Positions 17,834 through 28,315 of a DNA stretch of 64,000 nt are shown piece by piece (within the stretch, counting starts at the first letter, position 1; each line of letters opens with the position of its first letter). A program made the translations under genes and the position numbers. Under the pieces are notes generated by a model. It worked only from the letters and a program-made list of their open reading frames with translations, had not been told where the DNA came from and did not search any database. The DNA comes from Affinirhizobium lemnae. GTDB taxonomy: Bacteria > Pseudomonadota > Alphaproteobacteria > Rhizobiales > Rhizobiaceae. Where the stretch lies: positions 1-64,000 of the forward strand of contig NZ_JALJQZ010000015.1 of the NCBI RefSeq assembly GCF_022968395.1, in the 5' to 3' direction.

Positions 17834-19663
17834 TCAGATTGGTTGAGTTGCCTGCTTCAGCCAATCAAGCACATCCGCCTCAGAAATCAGCGGCGACAGC
17901 TTCTCGCACACCGTAGCGTGGTAGGCATTCAGCCAGTCGCGCTCTTCGGAGGTCAAGAGATCCGGCAGAACCAGACGCCGGTCGATGGGGCACCAGGTCA
18001 GGGTCTCGAAGCGCATCATGGGAATGTCACCGCCCTCGATCGTCTCCGGTTCGCTGACATAGATCAGGTTTTCAATACGAATGCCGAACGCTCCCGGACG
18101 ATAGTATCCGGGTTCGTTGGAAAGGATCATGCCCGGCAGGAACTCCTGTGTAGAGAGCCGCGCAATGCGTTGCGGCCCTTCATGCACGGAGAGATAAGAG
18201 CCGACACCGTGGCCTGTTCCATGACCATAATCAGCGCCAGCCTTCCAGAGAGCGATACGTGCCAACGGATCCAGATCACAGCCGCGCGTGCCCTTCGGGA
18301 AGCGTGCGGTCGAAATCCCGATCATGCCCTTCAGCACCAACGTGAAGAAGCGTTTCTGTTCTTCCGGCACCGCGCCAATCGCAACCGTGCGGGTGATATC
18401 GGTCGTGCCGTTGACGTACTGCGCCCCGGAATCGATGAGGAAAAGTTCACCGGACGAAAGCTTGCGGTTGGTTTCTGTCGTCACCCGATAGTGAATGATC
18501 GCGCCGTTTGGTCCCGCCCCGGAAATCGTATCGAACGAAATATCCTTCAGCGGGTTCTGAAGATCCTGCCCGACGCCGGCGCGGAACCCTTCCAGCCGCG
18601 TCACGACATCGATCTCCGTGATACTTTCCGGCTGCTGGCTATCCAGCCAATGCAGGAAGCGCACCATGGCAGCGCCATCCTGAACATGGGCCTCCGCCGA
18701 TCCGCGCAATTCGACTGCGTTCTTGACCGCGCGCGGCAGACGCGCCGGATCGATCGCTTCGAGTGCGATACCGCCTGCTGCCTCGATGGCCCGCTTCAAC
18801 GCAAATGGCGTTGCTTCCGGGTCGATCAGTATCTTGCCGCCATTGGCGCCAAAGGCTGTCACGCGCTCGACAACCAATGCCGGAGCATGAACTGACGCCA
18901 AGGTTTCGACATGGTTTTTCGCTTCTCCGACCAGCTTTGACGCGTCGATAAAGATCTCGGCTTTGCCGTCTGCCGTGATGACCGCCCGCGCCAGCGGATG
19001 CGGCGTGTGCGGCACATCCTGGCCGCGCACGTTGAAGATCCAGGCCACGGACGAAGGATCACCGATCAAAACAGCAGAGGCCCCCTTCTCCTTCACCCAG
19101 GCAGCAATCTCTGAAATCTTGTCAGTTGCAGGCTTGCCTGCATGGCTTTCCTGCTGAACGCTGACGGCACCTTGAGGCTCTGCCGGGCGATCAGCCCAGA
19201 TTGCATCGACAGGATTGGCATCCACGAGGATCAGGGAGCCACCGCACTCGTCCAGCGCCTTTTCAAACCGCTTCACGTCGCTGCCACCATGTAGCCAGGG
19301 ATCGATGCCCAGCCGCAGTCCTTTTGATCCATGTTCGGCGAGCCAGAGATGCGGTGGCTTCGCGACAAGATCACCACCGGTAAACGTATCGGGATGCACC
19401 TGCTGAGCGAGCTGTGTCGTGTAGCGACCATCAACAAAGACGACTGCCTTGTCACGGAGAATGAGAGCGACACCAGCGGATCCCGTAAAGCCGGTGAGCC
19501 AGGCAAGCCGCTCAGCGCATGCCGGAACATATTCGCCTTGAAACTCATCGGCACGCGGCACCAGAAAGCCATCGATACCAAGAGCATCGAAACGCTCGCG
19601 AAGCGCGGCAACGCGCGCCGGACCTGTTTGCGGGGAGGACGTGGTTTCAAAGGACTGGAACAT
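17834..19663 (-). CDS. Xaa-Pro aminopeptidase (aminopeptidase P, M24B)
   Basis: About 609 residues, the long three-domain form of aminopeptidase P. Two creatinase-like N-terminal domains (FLVPRADEFQGEYVP near residue 30) precede the pita-bread M24 domain. Metal ligands are visible in DSGAQYVNGTTDITRT, the GHGTGHGVGSYLSVHE stretch and SNEPGYY. It removes N-terminal residues linked to proline in peptides. The frame is open to 19750, but I place the start at the ATG 19663 (MFQSFETTSS) with AAAGA seven bases before it. It is convergent with azlD. Confidence 0.9.
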   Translation of the reverse strand: MFQSFETTSSPQTGPARVAALRERFDALGIDGFLVPRADEFQGEYVPACAERLAWLTGFTGSAGVALILRDKAVVFVDGRYTTQLAQQVHPDTFTGGDLVAKPPHLWLAEHGSKGLRLGIDPWLHGGSDVKRFEKALDECGGSLILVDANPVDAIWADRPAEPQGAVSVQQESHAGKPATDKISEIAAWVKEKGASAVLIGDPSSVAWIFNVRGQDVPHTPHPLARAVITADGKAEIFIDASKLVGEAKNHVETLASVHAPALVVERVTAFGANGGKILIDPEATPFALKRAIEAAGGIALEAIDPARLPRAVKNAVELRGSAEAHVQDGAAMVRFLHWLDSQQPESITEIDVVTRLEGFRAGVGQDLQNPLKDISFDTISGAGPNGAIIHYRVTTETNRKLSSGELFLIDSGAQYVNGTTDITRTVAIGAVPEEQKRFFTLVLKGMIGISTARFPKGTRGCDLDPLARIALWKAGADYGHGTGHGVGSYLSVHEGPQRIARLSTQEFLPGMILSNEPGYYRPGAFGIRIENLIYVSEPETIEGGDIPMMRFETLTWCPIDRRLVLPDLLTSEERDWLNAYHATVCEKLSPLISEADVLDWLKQATQPI

Positions 19664-19940
19664 GGGCATGTCTTTCAGTTGATCGCCTGCGATTGGACGT
19701 CCGCCTGAAGCGCGATTCCAATCCGAGTGGTTCGATCCCGACATTTGCATCCGTTCGCAGCCCCCTCAAGAGAAAATGTCGGGATCACGAGAACCACCGC
19801 GCCATGTTTGATAGCAGTTCGACATATGCAACAGGCGCAATCCACTCATGTTGCAGTGCACCTAACGCTCGGCGCATCGATCGCCTACATTAAAGTCATC
19901 GAAGGGCGCAGCGGCACCCACCAGCCTAGGAGGCTAGACA

Positions 19941-20114
19941 ATGGCAAATTCATTCCTGCACAATGCTTTCAACCGGATCGTGGAAGCCCGCGAACGTCAA
20001 GCCCGCCGCTACGTCAACAGCGCTCTACTGCGGCTGGACGATACGAGCCTCGCGGCACTGGGCAAGTCGCGCGAAGAACTTCGCCGCGAAGGTGCTTCCA
20101 ACTTCCCGCTCTGA
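19941..20114 (+). CDS. Small basic protein resembling DUF1127 proteins
   Basis: A 57-residue protein starting MANSFLHNAF, preceded by an excellent Shine-Dalgarno (TAGGAGGCTA) six bases away. It is rich in Arg, and its second half has the pattern LDDTSLAALGKSREELRREG, close to the (L)xDxxLxDLGISRxxI pattern of DUF1127 small proteins of alphaproteobacteria, some of which affect phosphate or RNA metabolism. The N-terminal half is less typical. It is a single gene with 190 bases of upstream intergenic sequence. Expression under its own promoter is inferred. Confidence 0.65.
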   Translation: MANSFLHNAFNRIVEARERQARRYVNSALLRLDDTSLAALGKSREELRREGASNFPL

Positions 20115-20143
20115 AGCCGACATAGACTTGAATATGCGAGGCG

Positions 20144-21031
20144 CTAGCTCCGCGCCTCGTGGCGCAGATGGATGGTCACCCAGCCATTACGCCAGATCGT
20201 CTTCACATGGGCCAGACCGGCACCGCTATAGGCAGCGATGACCTTCCAGCGCTGTGATGCAAGAATGCCGGAGAGAATGACATCTCCACCCGGCGACAGA
20301 TGTGTCACCAACTGCGGTGCCATCTTGATCAACGGTCTGGCGAGAATGTTCGCGATGATGAGATCGAACGGTCCGTGCTTACGGAACGCCGCGGAATAGA
20401 AGCCCGGCGCCGTCTCGAAACTCATGCCAGCCGAAATACCGTTGAGCTTGGCATTCTCGCGCGCGACACGCGTCGCAATCGGATCGATATCGGTTGCGAG
20501 AACCGGGATTTTGCGCAGCTTGTACACGGCGATTGCCAGCACGCCGCTACCGGTTCCCAGATCCAGCGCGTTGCGCGGCGGATGCGAGCGAACCACGCTT
20601 TCAATAACCTCGAGGCAGCCGGAAGTCGTGCCGTGATGGCCGGTGCCGAAAGCCTGGCCCGCATCGATTTCGATTGCCAGATCGCCGGATCGCACCTTGT
20701 CGCGATCATGGGAGCCATGGACAAGAAAGCGGCCCGCCCGCACAGGCTTCAGTCCCTCGAGCGATTTGGCAATCCAGTCGATATCCGGCAGCACTTCGCG
20801 CTCGATTTCAAGCGTGGGATAACCCTCCGCGATCGTCTCCGCAAAACGTGCGCGTACCTCGTCCTCATCAGCCAGCATCATGTAGATCGATGCTTCCCAG
20901 CGGTCGGCCTTTTCGTCGATCTCGGTGGTGCCGATGGCATAATCCTCTTCGCCGAAACACAGCGACAGCAGTTCAAGGATATCCTCGGATTCCCGCTCGG
21001 TGACGGTAACGAAAAGACGAAGTTCACTCAC
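20144..21031 (-). CDS. prmA: Ribosomal protein L11 methyltransferase
   Basis: A 295-residue SAM-dependent methyltransferase, matching E. coli PrmA (293). The N-terminal recognition domain is followed by the class I fold with ALDLGTGSGVLAIAVYKLR (SAM binding) and the motif IIANILARPLIKMAP corresponding to the NILA catalytic region. It trimethylates L11 on amino groups. I take GTG 21031 (reading VSELRLFVTV) with AGAAAGAGC before it; the frame is open to 21097 but the added 22 residues look unlike the family. The stop lies inside a hairpin shared with the end of the small gene on the other strand. Confidence 0.92.
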   Translation of the reverse strand: MSELRLFVTVTERESEDILELLSLCFGEEDYAIGTTEIDEKADRWEASIYMMLADEDEVRARFAETIAEGYPTLEIEREVLPDIDWIAKSLEGLKPVRAGRFLVHGSHDRDKVRSGDLAIEIDAGQAFGTGHHGTTSGCLEVIESVVRSHPPRNALDLGTGSGVLAIAVYKLRKIPVLATDIDPIATRVARENAKLNGISAGMSFETAPGFYSAAFRKHGPFDLIIANILARPLIKMAPQLVTHLSPGGDVILSGILASQRWKVIAAYSGAGLAHVKTIWRNGWVTIHLRHEARS

Positions 21032-21109
21032 GGAAAGCTCTTTCTGACCCGGACAAATCAAGCGGAACCAATGGCACGAAAGCCCCCGCAGCGGCAAGCC
21101 GCAGATCCC

Positions 21110-21709
21110 TTAGCCCTTGATGAGATTTTCCAGCTTTTTTATCGCCGTGTCAGGGTTCTCTCCGTAAGCAATCGTTCCAGAGAAGCGTCCGCCATTGTTG
21201 AGCAGGAAAACGGACGCCGTATGATCCATCGTGTATTCGCCGTTCGGTTGCTTCTCGTCTACCGGCACCTTGCGCGCATAGACGCGGAAACCCTTGATGA
21301 CCTCGGCAACCTTGCTGGGGTCACCGGAAATGCCCACAACGCGGTCGGTGACATTTGAGATGTAGTCTTTCAGCAGCGCAGGCGGATCGCGCTCGGGATC
21401 GACCGTAACGAAATAGGCGTTAATCTTGTCACCATTCGGATCAACCTTGTGCAGCCAGCCATTCAGCTCGAACAAGGTTGTGGGACAGACCTCCGGACAA
21501 TGGGTGAAACCGAAAAAGAGTGCTGTGGGCTTTTGCTGGAATGCCTTTTCGGTGATCGGCTGGCCATTCTGCGCCACCAACTGGAACGGCACCCCAAACG
21601 GCCCCTCAGTGATCTGTTGTTGCGACCGGGTCACATCGTAGGTGAGCCAGCCAAGAATGCCCGCCATGACGGCGACAGCAACCCAAAGGACGATCCGCAC
21701 AGTTCTCAA
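21110..21709 (-). CDS. SCO1/SenC family copper-binding electron transport protein
   Basis: About 199 residues. One N-terminal membrane anchor (about 4-25) leads to a thioredoxin-like domain. The copper site is FTHCPEVCPTT (CxxxC) with the distal histidine in YTMDHTASVF. SCO proteins deliver copper to the CuA site of cytochrome c oxidase. Start is uncertain: TTG at 21709 has GAGGA seven bases upstream, and TTG 21730 is an in-frame alternative. It lies 78 bases upstream of prmA on the same strand. Confidence 0.88.
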   Translation of the reverse strand: MRTVRIVLWVAVAVMAGILGWLTYDVTRSQQQITEGPFGVPFQLVAQNGQPITEKAFQQKPTALFFGFTHCPEVCPTTLFELNGWLHKVDPNGDKINAYFVTVDPERDPPALLKDYISNVTDRVVGISGDPSKVAEVIKGFRVYARKVPVDEKQPNGEYTMDHTASVFLLNNGGRFSGTIAYGENPDTAIKKLENLIKG

Positions 21710-21823
21710 CGATTGATCCTCGCACTCCAAAACCAGATATGCGTTTAGAACCTTGTGGGTGGAACTGCAATTGTTTGAAGCATGTGGAGCCTGAGCGCGC
21801 GCATATGCCTCACGCAGATGTGC

Positions 21824-21961
21824 TCACATGCACCAGGCAGCCAGATTTTCCGACATCGCCAGAAAGAGCGCAGAGCCGTTAGCAATCCAGCCCGCAAAGC
21901 CCAAGCTCAGTGCAGCCGTCAACACCAGCAAAATCAACGCAGTCAAACCGCGACGATACAT
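21824..21961 (-). CDS. Small single-pass membrane protein, uncharacterised
   Basis: A 45-residue frame starting MYRRGLTALILLVLT with a basic N-terminus, one hydrophobic helix (about 6-26) and a short polar tail ending AAWCM. It looks like a genuine short membrane protein of the sort seen in rhizobial genomes, but I can assign no family. The frame is open back to 22018, where the sequence is less protein-like. The Shine-Dalgarno is weak. It lies 114 bases upstream of the SCO gene on the same strand and might share its transcript. Confidence 0.42.
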   Translation of the reverse strand: MYRRGLTALILLVLTAALSLGFAGWIANGSALFLAMSENLAAWCM

Positions 21962-22049
21962 CAAACTTGAGTATATTTCAGATCTAGTTGGCCACATACC
22001 GCAGTCTTTGCCACTCATTTTCAGTGGAACGTGATTATCGAATGCTTAA

Positions 22050-22075
22050 CGAGTTAATGTTCATTCTCTAACTCG
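22050..22075. repeat. Short inverted repeat upstream of the chemoreceptor gene
   Basis: Arms CGAGTTA (22050-22056) and TAACTCG (22069-22075) with a 12-base spacer. It could be an operator or leader hairpin; there is no T run. The surrounding stretch between the 45-residue protein gene and the chemoreceptor shows no other structure. Confidence 0.3.
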
Positions 22076-22201
22076 CGGAGAGGTAGTCGCAGAATTGCCG
22101 CACGCGTGAAAGTTAGCTTTCATCATTTGTATCAGATTTGCCCTTCAAAGACACCTTGGCTCTCAAACAAAATGCGGTCCCTTATGGCGAAGAATGCGGG
22201 C

Positions 22202-24151
22202 ATGTTTTCGATGACTGTCAATCAACGGCTGCTGACCCTTGGCTTTGCAGCGTTTCTGGGCATGGCATCCATGCTGGCGGCCGGTTGGTACCAGAAGCAT
22301 CAGGTTGAGCAGAACTTGCACGATGCGGCCGAGGTCCGCAAGGTTGTGGCCACGATTGCGGATCTGCGCTCCGCATCGCTTGAACTTGCGCTGACGGCGA
22401 TGGATTCCATCATTGACCGCGAAGAAGGCAAGATGAAGCCGGAGCGCATTGAAACAATCAGGAAGACGACTACGGAGCTTGCCGCTGCGACGTCTGTGGT
22501 GACCAGCTTTGCGGCGACCGTCGCGAAGCAGGATATTGCACGCGATTACGCCGCTGATGTCGCAAAGCTGTCCAGCCTGATCGGTCGCGACTTACCCGCA
22601 TTGATCGAGGCACGCGCCAACGCCGACGCCTTCGGAAAGATTGATGATCTCATCGATCAAACCGGCGACCATGTCACAGGGATCCTGGACACGCTTTCCA
22701 CCGAAGGCGATCAGTTGGCCAATGCCCGCATGGCCGAAGTGCAGACCCTGTCGGACAACATCTTCTATTTCCAGCTAATGGTGGCCGCTCTCGCATTCGT
22801 CACGGTCGCAATCCTGCAGCTGTTGCACACCGGGGTTATTCGCAGAAGCCTGGCAAACCTGTCTTCCAGTATGCAGCGCATTGCCGATGGCGACTGTTCG
22901 ACGCCGGTCTCCGGCACCGAGGGCAAAGACGAAATCGCCTCCATGGCGCGCAGTACCGAGCGCTTTAGGCGTGCGGCTCTCGAGAAGCGCAATCTCGAGC
23001 AGGAGGCAGCCGAAGCGAGCGCCCGCATTGATCAGGAAAGCCGTGAGCGAATTGCAACCCAACAGGCAGATGCCGACTCGATCCGAGAAGCGACCATGGC
23101 AATTGCGTCCGCTCTATCCCGCCTGACCGGTGGCGACTTGCATGTTTCACTCGAAAAGCCGTTTCGTCCAGACCTGGAACCCATTCGCGAAGACCTGAAC
23201 CGACTAAGTGAAAAGCTTCGGTTGGTCATGCAGGAAATCAACCAGAGCTCCTCCTCTATCCAGGCCAATGCCCAGCAGATGCGCTCTGCCGCAGACGATC
23301 TGGCAAAACGCACCGAACAGCAGGCTGCCTCTCTTGAGCAAACCTCTGCGGCGCTGGAACAGATTACCCGCACCGTGCGCACGGCGACCGACCGGGCGGA
23401 GGGTGCAAGCCAGATGGTCAGCAACTCGAAGGACTTTGCGGAAAGCTCCTCCAAGGTCGTGAGTGATGCGATGGCAGCCATGGAGCGCATTGAGGCGGCG
23501 ACTGGCGAAATCGGCAAGATCATCAACGTGGTCGAAGAGATCGCCTTCCAGACGAACCTTCTGGCGCTCAATGCCGGCGTCGAGGCCGCGCGTGCTGGCG
23601 AAGCCGGCAAGGGCTTCGCCGTCGTAGCGCAGGAAGTGCGCGAACTGGCAGGCCGCGCCTCTGGCGCCGCAAAGGACATCAAGGCACTCGTGACGCGATC
23701 CAATGCCGAAGTACAAACTGGAGTTGATCTCGTCAAGGCAACGGGTGAGGCTTTGCATAGAATCGGCGACGATGTTCTGCAAATTAACGAGCACGTTAGT
23801 GCAATCGTAACCTCGGCGCGCGAACAATTCGTTGGGCTTTCGGAAATCAATTCCGCAATCGGCCAGATGGACCAGACGACGCAGCAGAACGCGGCCATGG
23901 TGGAGGAAACCAACGCATCGAGCCATACCTTGGCCAATGATGCAGAAACCCTTGCCAGGCTCATGCGGCAGTTCCGCGTCAATGGTAGTGGCCCCGTTGC
24001 CGTGCAGGATCATGTAGCGCCTGCCGCATCGGTTCACCGTCCGTCCCCTGCCCGCACCCTGATGAACAGGGTTGCGAGCGCCATCACCAGCAACAGTTCT
24101 GCCGCGAAAAAAGTCGCGACCGAATCCAACGAGAAATGGGAAGAGTTCTAA
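22202..24151 (+). CDS. Methyl-accepting chemotaxis protein
   Basis: About 649 residues. A first membrane helix (about 8-27) is followed by a helical periplasmic sensor of about 150 residues, a second membrane helix (FQLMVAALAFVTVAILQLL), a HAMP domain, a long coiled region, and the signalling domain with the hairpin tip EEIAFQTNLLALNAGVEAAR. The C-terminus ends in KWEEF, which fits the xWxxF tether used by CheR/CheB. It should sense a ligand through the four-helix domain and control CheA through CheW. The frame is open back to GTG 22106, with ATGs at 22172, 22184, 22202 and 22211; I chose 22202 since it places the first helix as usual. cheW follows three bases after the stop. Confidence 0.9.
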   Translation: MFSMTVNQRLLTLGFAAFLGMASMLAAGWYQKHQVEQNLHDAAEVRKVVATIADLRSASLELALTAMDSIIDREEGKMKPERIETIRKTTTELAAATSVVTSFAATVAKQDIARDYAADVAKLSSLIGRDLPALIEARANADAFGKIDDLIDQTGDHVTGILDTLSTEGDQLANARMAEVQTLSDNIFYFQLMVAALAFVTVAILQLLHTGVIRRSLANLSSSMQRIADGDCSTPVSGTEGKDEIASMARSTERFRRAALEKRNLEQEAAEASARIDQESRERIATQQADADSIREATMAIASALSRLTGGDLHVSLEKPFRPDLEPIREDLNRLSEKLRLVMQEINQSSSSIQANAQQMRSAADDLAKRTEQQAASLEQTSAALEQITRTVRTATDRAEGASQMVSNSKDFAESSSKVVSDAMAAMERIEAATGEIGKIINVVEEIAFQTNLLALNAGVEAARAGEAGKGFAVVAQEVRELAGRASGAAKDIKALVTRSNAEVQTGVDLVKATGEALHRIGDDVLQINEHVSAIVTSAREQFVGLSEINSAIGQMDQTTQQNAAMVEETNASSHTLANDAETLARLMRQFRVNGSGPVAVQDHVAPAASVHRPSPARTLMNRVASAITSNSSAAKKVATESNEKWEEF

Positions 24152-24154
24152 ACC

Positions 24155-24619
24155 ATGTCGAACGCTATCAAGCAGTCCGGAGCCTATCTCGAGATCGTCT
24201 CATTCCATCTGGGCGATCAGGAATTCTGCATCGACATCATGGCAATTCGTGAAATTCGTGGCTGGGCGCCGGTCACTCCGATGCCACACACGCCGCCTTA
24301 TGTTCTCGGCCTCATCAACCTGCGCGGTGCGGTGATCCCGGTTATCGACATGGCTTGCCGCCTGGGCATGAAAATGACCGAGCCATCGGAACGTGCCGCC
24401 ATCATCGTGACCGATATCGCCGGCAAGTTGGTTGGCCTGCTGGTCGAGCAGGTCTCCGACATGATGACCATCAAGAGCGAGGATCTGCAGCCTGCGCCGG
24501 AAATCATTCCGGAAGCACAGCGCGCCTTCTGCCGCGGCATCGTTGCGCTGGAAAAGACCATGGTCTGCTTCCTCAACCTCGACACCGTAATTGCGGACGA
24601 ACTCGCTCAGGCTGCCTGA
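24155..24619 (+). CDS. cheW: CheW chemotaxis coupling protein
   Basis: A 154-residue CheW domain protein with the usual landmarks: SFHLGDQEFCIDIMAIREIRG at the N-terminus, ITPMPHTPPYVLGLINLRGAVIPVIDM in the centre, then a VGLLVEQVSDM stretch. It connects receptors to the kinase CheA. It starts three bases after the chemoreceptor stop codon, so the two are coupled. No other che genes are nearby, so this pair feeds a kinase encoded elsewhere. Confidence 0.93.
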   Translation: MSNAIKQSGAYLEIVSFHLGDQEFCIDIMAIREIRGWAPVTPMPHTPPYVLGLINLRGAVIPVIDMACRLGMKMTEPSERAAIIVTDIAGKLVGLLVEQVSDMMTIKSEDLQPAPEIIPEAQRAFCRGIVALEKTMVCFLNLDTVIADELAQAA

Positions 24620-24661
24620 GCCAGTTCACCACCTGCTTCGTGATGGCACCGATACCCTGGT

Positions 24662-24686
24662 CGAAAGACCGGGGCTTTCGGCGTTT
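24662..24686 (+). terminator. Possible weak terminator after cheW
   Basis: Arms CGAAAG (24662-24667) and CTTTCG (24675-24680) followed by GCGTTTT. It lies 42 bases after the cheW stop and just before the convergent CreA gene. Short stem and short T run make it weak. Confidence 0.35.
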
Positions 24687-24690
24687 TGTA

Positions 24691-25182
24691 TCACTTGGGA
24701 GGACCGTTCTTCCAGATAACGTTCTGGTTGAAGAGCGGAACGGTGGAGATTGCCATCTTGGCAGAGCCGTCCACGATCTGCCGCGAGTGGATGAGGTAGA
24801 CCAGTGTGTTGTTCGGCTTGTCGTAGATACGGTTGACGACAAGCTTCTTCCAGATCAGCGACATGCCCTGCTTGAAGACCTCTTCGCCCTCCTTGGAGAG
24901 CTCGATATCATCGATCTCGATTGGGCCGGTCTGGCGGCAGGCAATGGAGTTGTTCGAGGGATCCTCAAACCAGTTACCGTTCTTCAACCGATCCAGCACA
25001 CCGCGGTCGAAATAGGTCACGTGGCAGGTCACTCCCTTGACCTTCGGATCACTCATTGCATCGACAATGATGTCATTGCCCATCCAGTCGACACCCACCT
25101 TGCCGATAACTTCGGCGAGAGCAGGCGTTACCGAAAGAGCCGTCGCGAACGCAGCAGCGGCAAGTGACGCGTATCGATGCAT
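24691..25182 (-). CDS. CreA family periplasmic protein
   Basis: A 163-residue protein with a signal peptide (cleavage probably after ALA at 21-23), matching the CreA family in length and in motifs such as the EVIGKVGVDWMGNDI start of the mature protein, a conserved Cys pair (TCHVTYFDRG and IACRQTGPI) and the SLIWKKLVVNRIYD stretch. Its biochemical role is unknown; in E. coli creA heads the creABCD operon, but no creBCD genes are here. Start ATG 25182 follows TGGGGAATTGATC. It is convergent with cheW. Confidence 0.82.
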   Translation of the reverse strand: MHRYASLAAAAFATALSVTPALAEVIGKVGVDWMGNDIIVDAMSDPKVKGVTCHVTYFDRGVLDRLKNGNWFEDPSNNSIACRQTGPIEIDDIELSKEGEEVFKQGMSLIWKKLVVNRIYDKPNNTLVYLIHSRQIVDGSAKMAISTVPLFNQNVIWKNGPPK

Positions 25183-25285
25183 GATCAATTCCCCATCCAG
25201 CAGATGTATCCACATAAGAACGAGCGGGATTATTACAAGCACTCAGAGCCGCGCATTGACGACGCGCAACGATCTGAAAGAGCCC

Positions 25286-27721
<2,436 letters not shown>

Positions 27722-27742
27722 TCAACTTATTGGAGATAAGAC

Positions 27743-28306
27743 ATGGCGCTTGGCTGGCGTGATACGGGCTTGCACTATGGAAAGATAACGCGCGCCTTGC
27801 ACTGGGCCATGGCACTGCTGTTTCTGTGGCAATTCCTCGGCATGAGCCTGCGACTTCTTCTGGGTCGAACACCGCTCGTCAGCTTTTTCGTCGGAACTCA
27901 TGCCTCGATCGGCACGCTCCTGATGACGCTCGCCCTGATCCGCGCGCTCTGGGGCCTATCCAACTTGCGAAATCGCCCGGCCCATGAGGGTGGGCTGGTG
28001 GGAACAGCGGCGCGCCTTGGGCATCTTGGGCTGTATACCCTGATGCTGATAGTTCCGCTTCTTGCGCTGCTTCGCGCCTATGGCTCGCAGCGCGGTGCGG
28101 CCATTTTCGGCGTGCCTGTTATTCCAGGTGCCCCTGAGAAGATCGACTGGATGGTGAACGCAGGCAATGCCGCACATGGTCTTCTGGCATGGTGTCTTCT
28201 GGCCATGGTGGTCGGACACATCGGCATGGTCGTCATTCACCGCACGGTTTGGAAGGATAACGTGATGAACCGCATGGCAGGCCGTCCGCTTATCGCGGCG
28301 GAGTAG
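27743..28306 (+). CDS. Cytochrome b561 family protein
   Basis: A 187-residue integral membrane protein with four hydrophobic segments and the family's histidines: ITRALHWAMALLF in helix 1, FVGTHASIGTLLM in helix 2, and AAHGLLAWCLL and VVGHIGMVVIH near the end. These bind two b hemes. Relatives (CybB) accept electrons from ubiquinol, in some cases from superoxide. GGAGATAAGAC precedes the start. It stands alone on the plus strand between the divergent ligA and convergent recN. Confidence 0.88.
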   Translation: MALGWRDTGLHYGKITRALHWAMALLFLWQFLGMSLRLLLGRTPLVSFFVGTHASIGTLLMTLALIRALWGLSNLRNRPAHEGGLVGTAARLGHLGLYTLMLIVPLLALLRAYGSQRGAAIFGVPVIPGAPEKIDWMVNAGNAAHGLLAWCLLAMVVGHIGMVVIHRTVWKDNVMNRMAGRPLIAAE

Positions 28307-28315
28307 GCTGAGCAA

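Noticed and set aside
20137-20159. Perfect hairpin between the 57-residue gene and prmA
   Set aside because: Eight-base arms exist, but it overlaps the prmA coding end and lacks a T run on either side, so I did not list it as a terminator.
22106-22201. N-terminal extension of the chemoreceptor from GTG 22106
   Set aside because: It has no ribosome site and adds a stretch unlike receptor N-termini; kept only as an alternative start.
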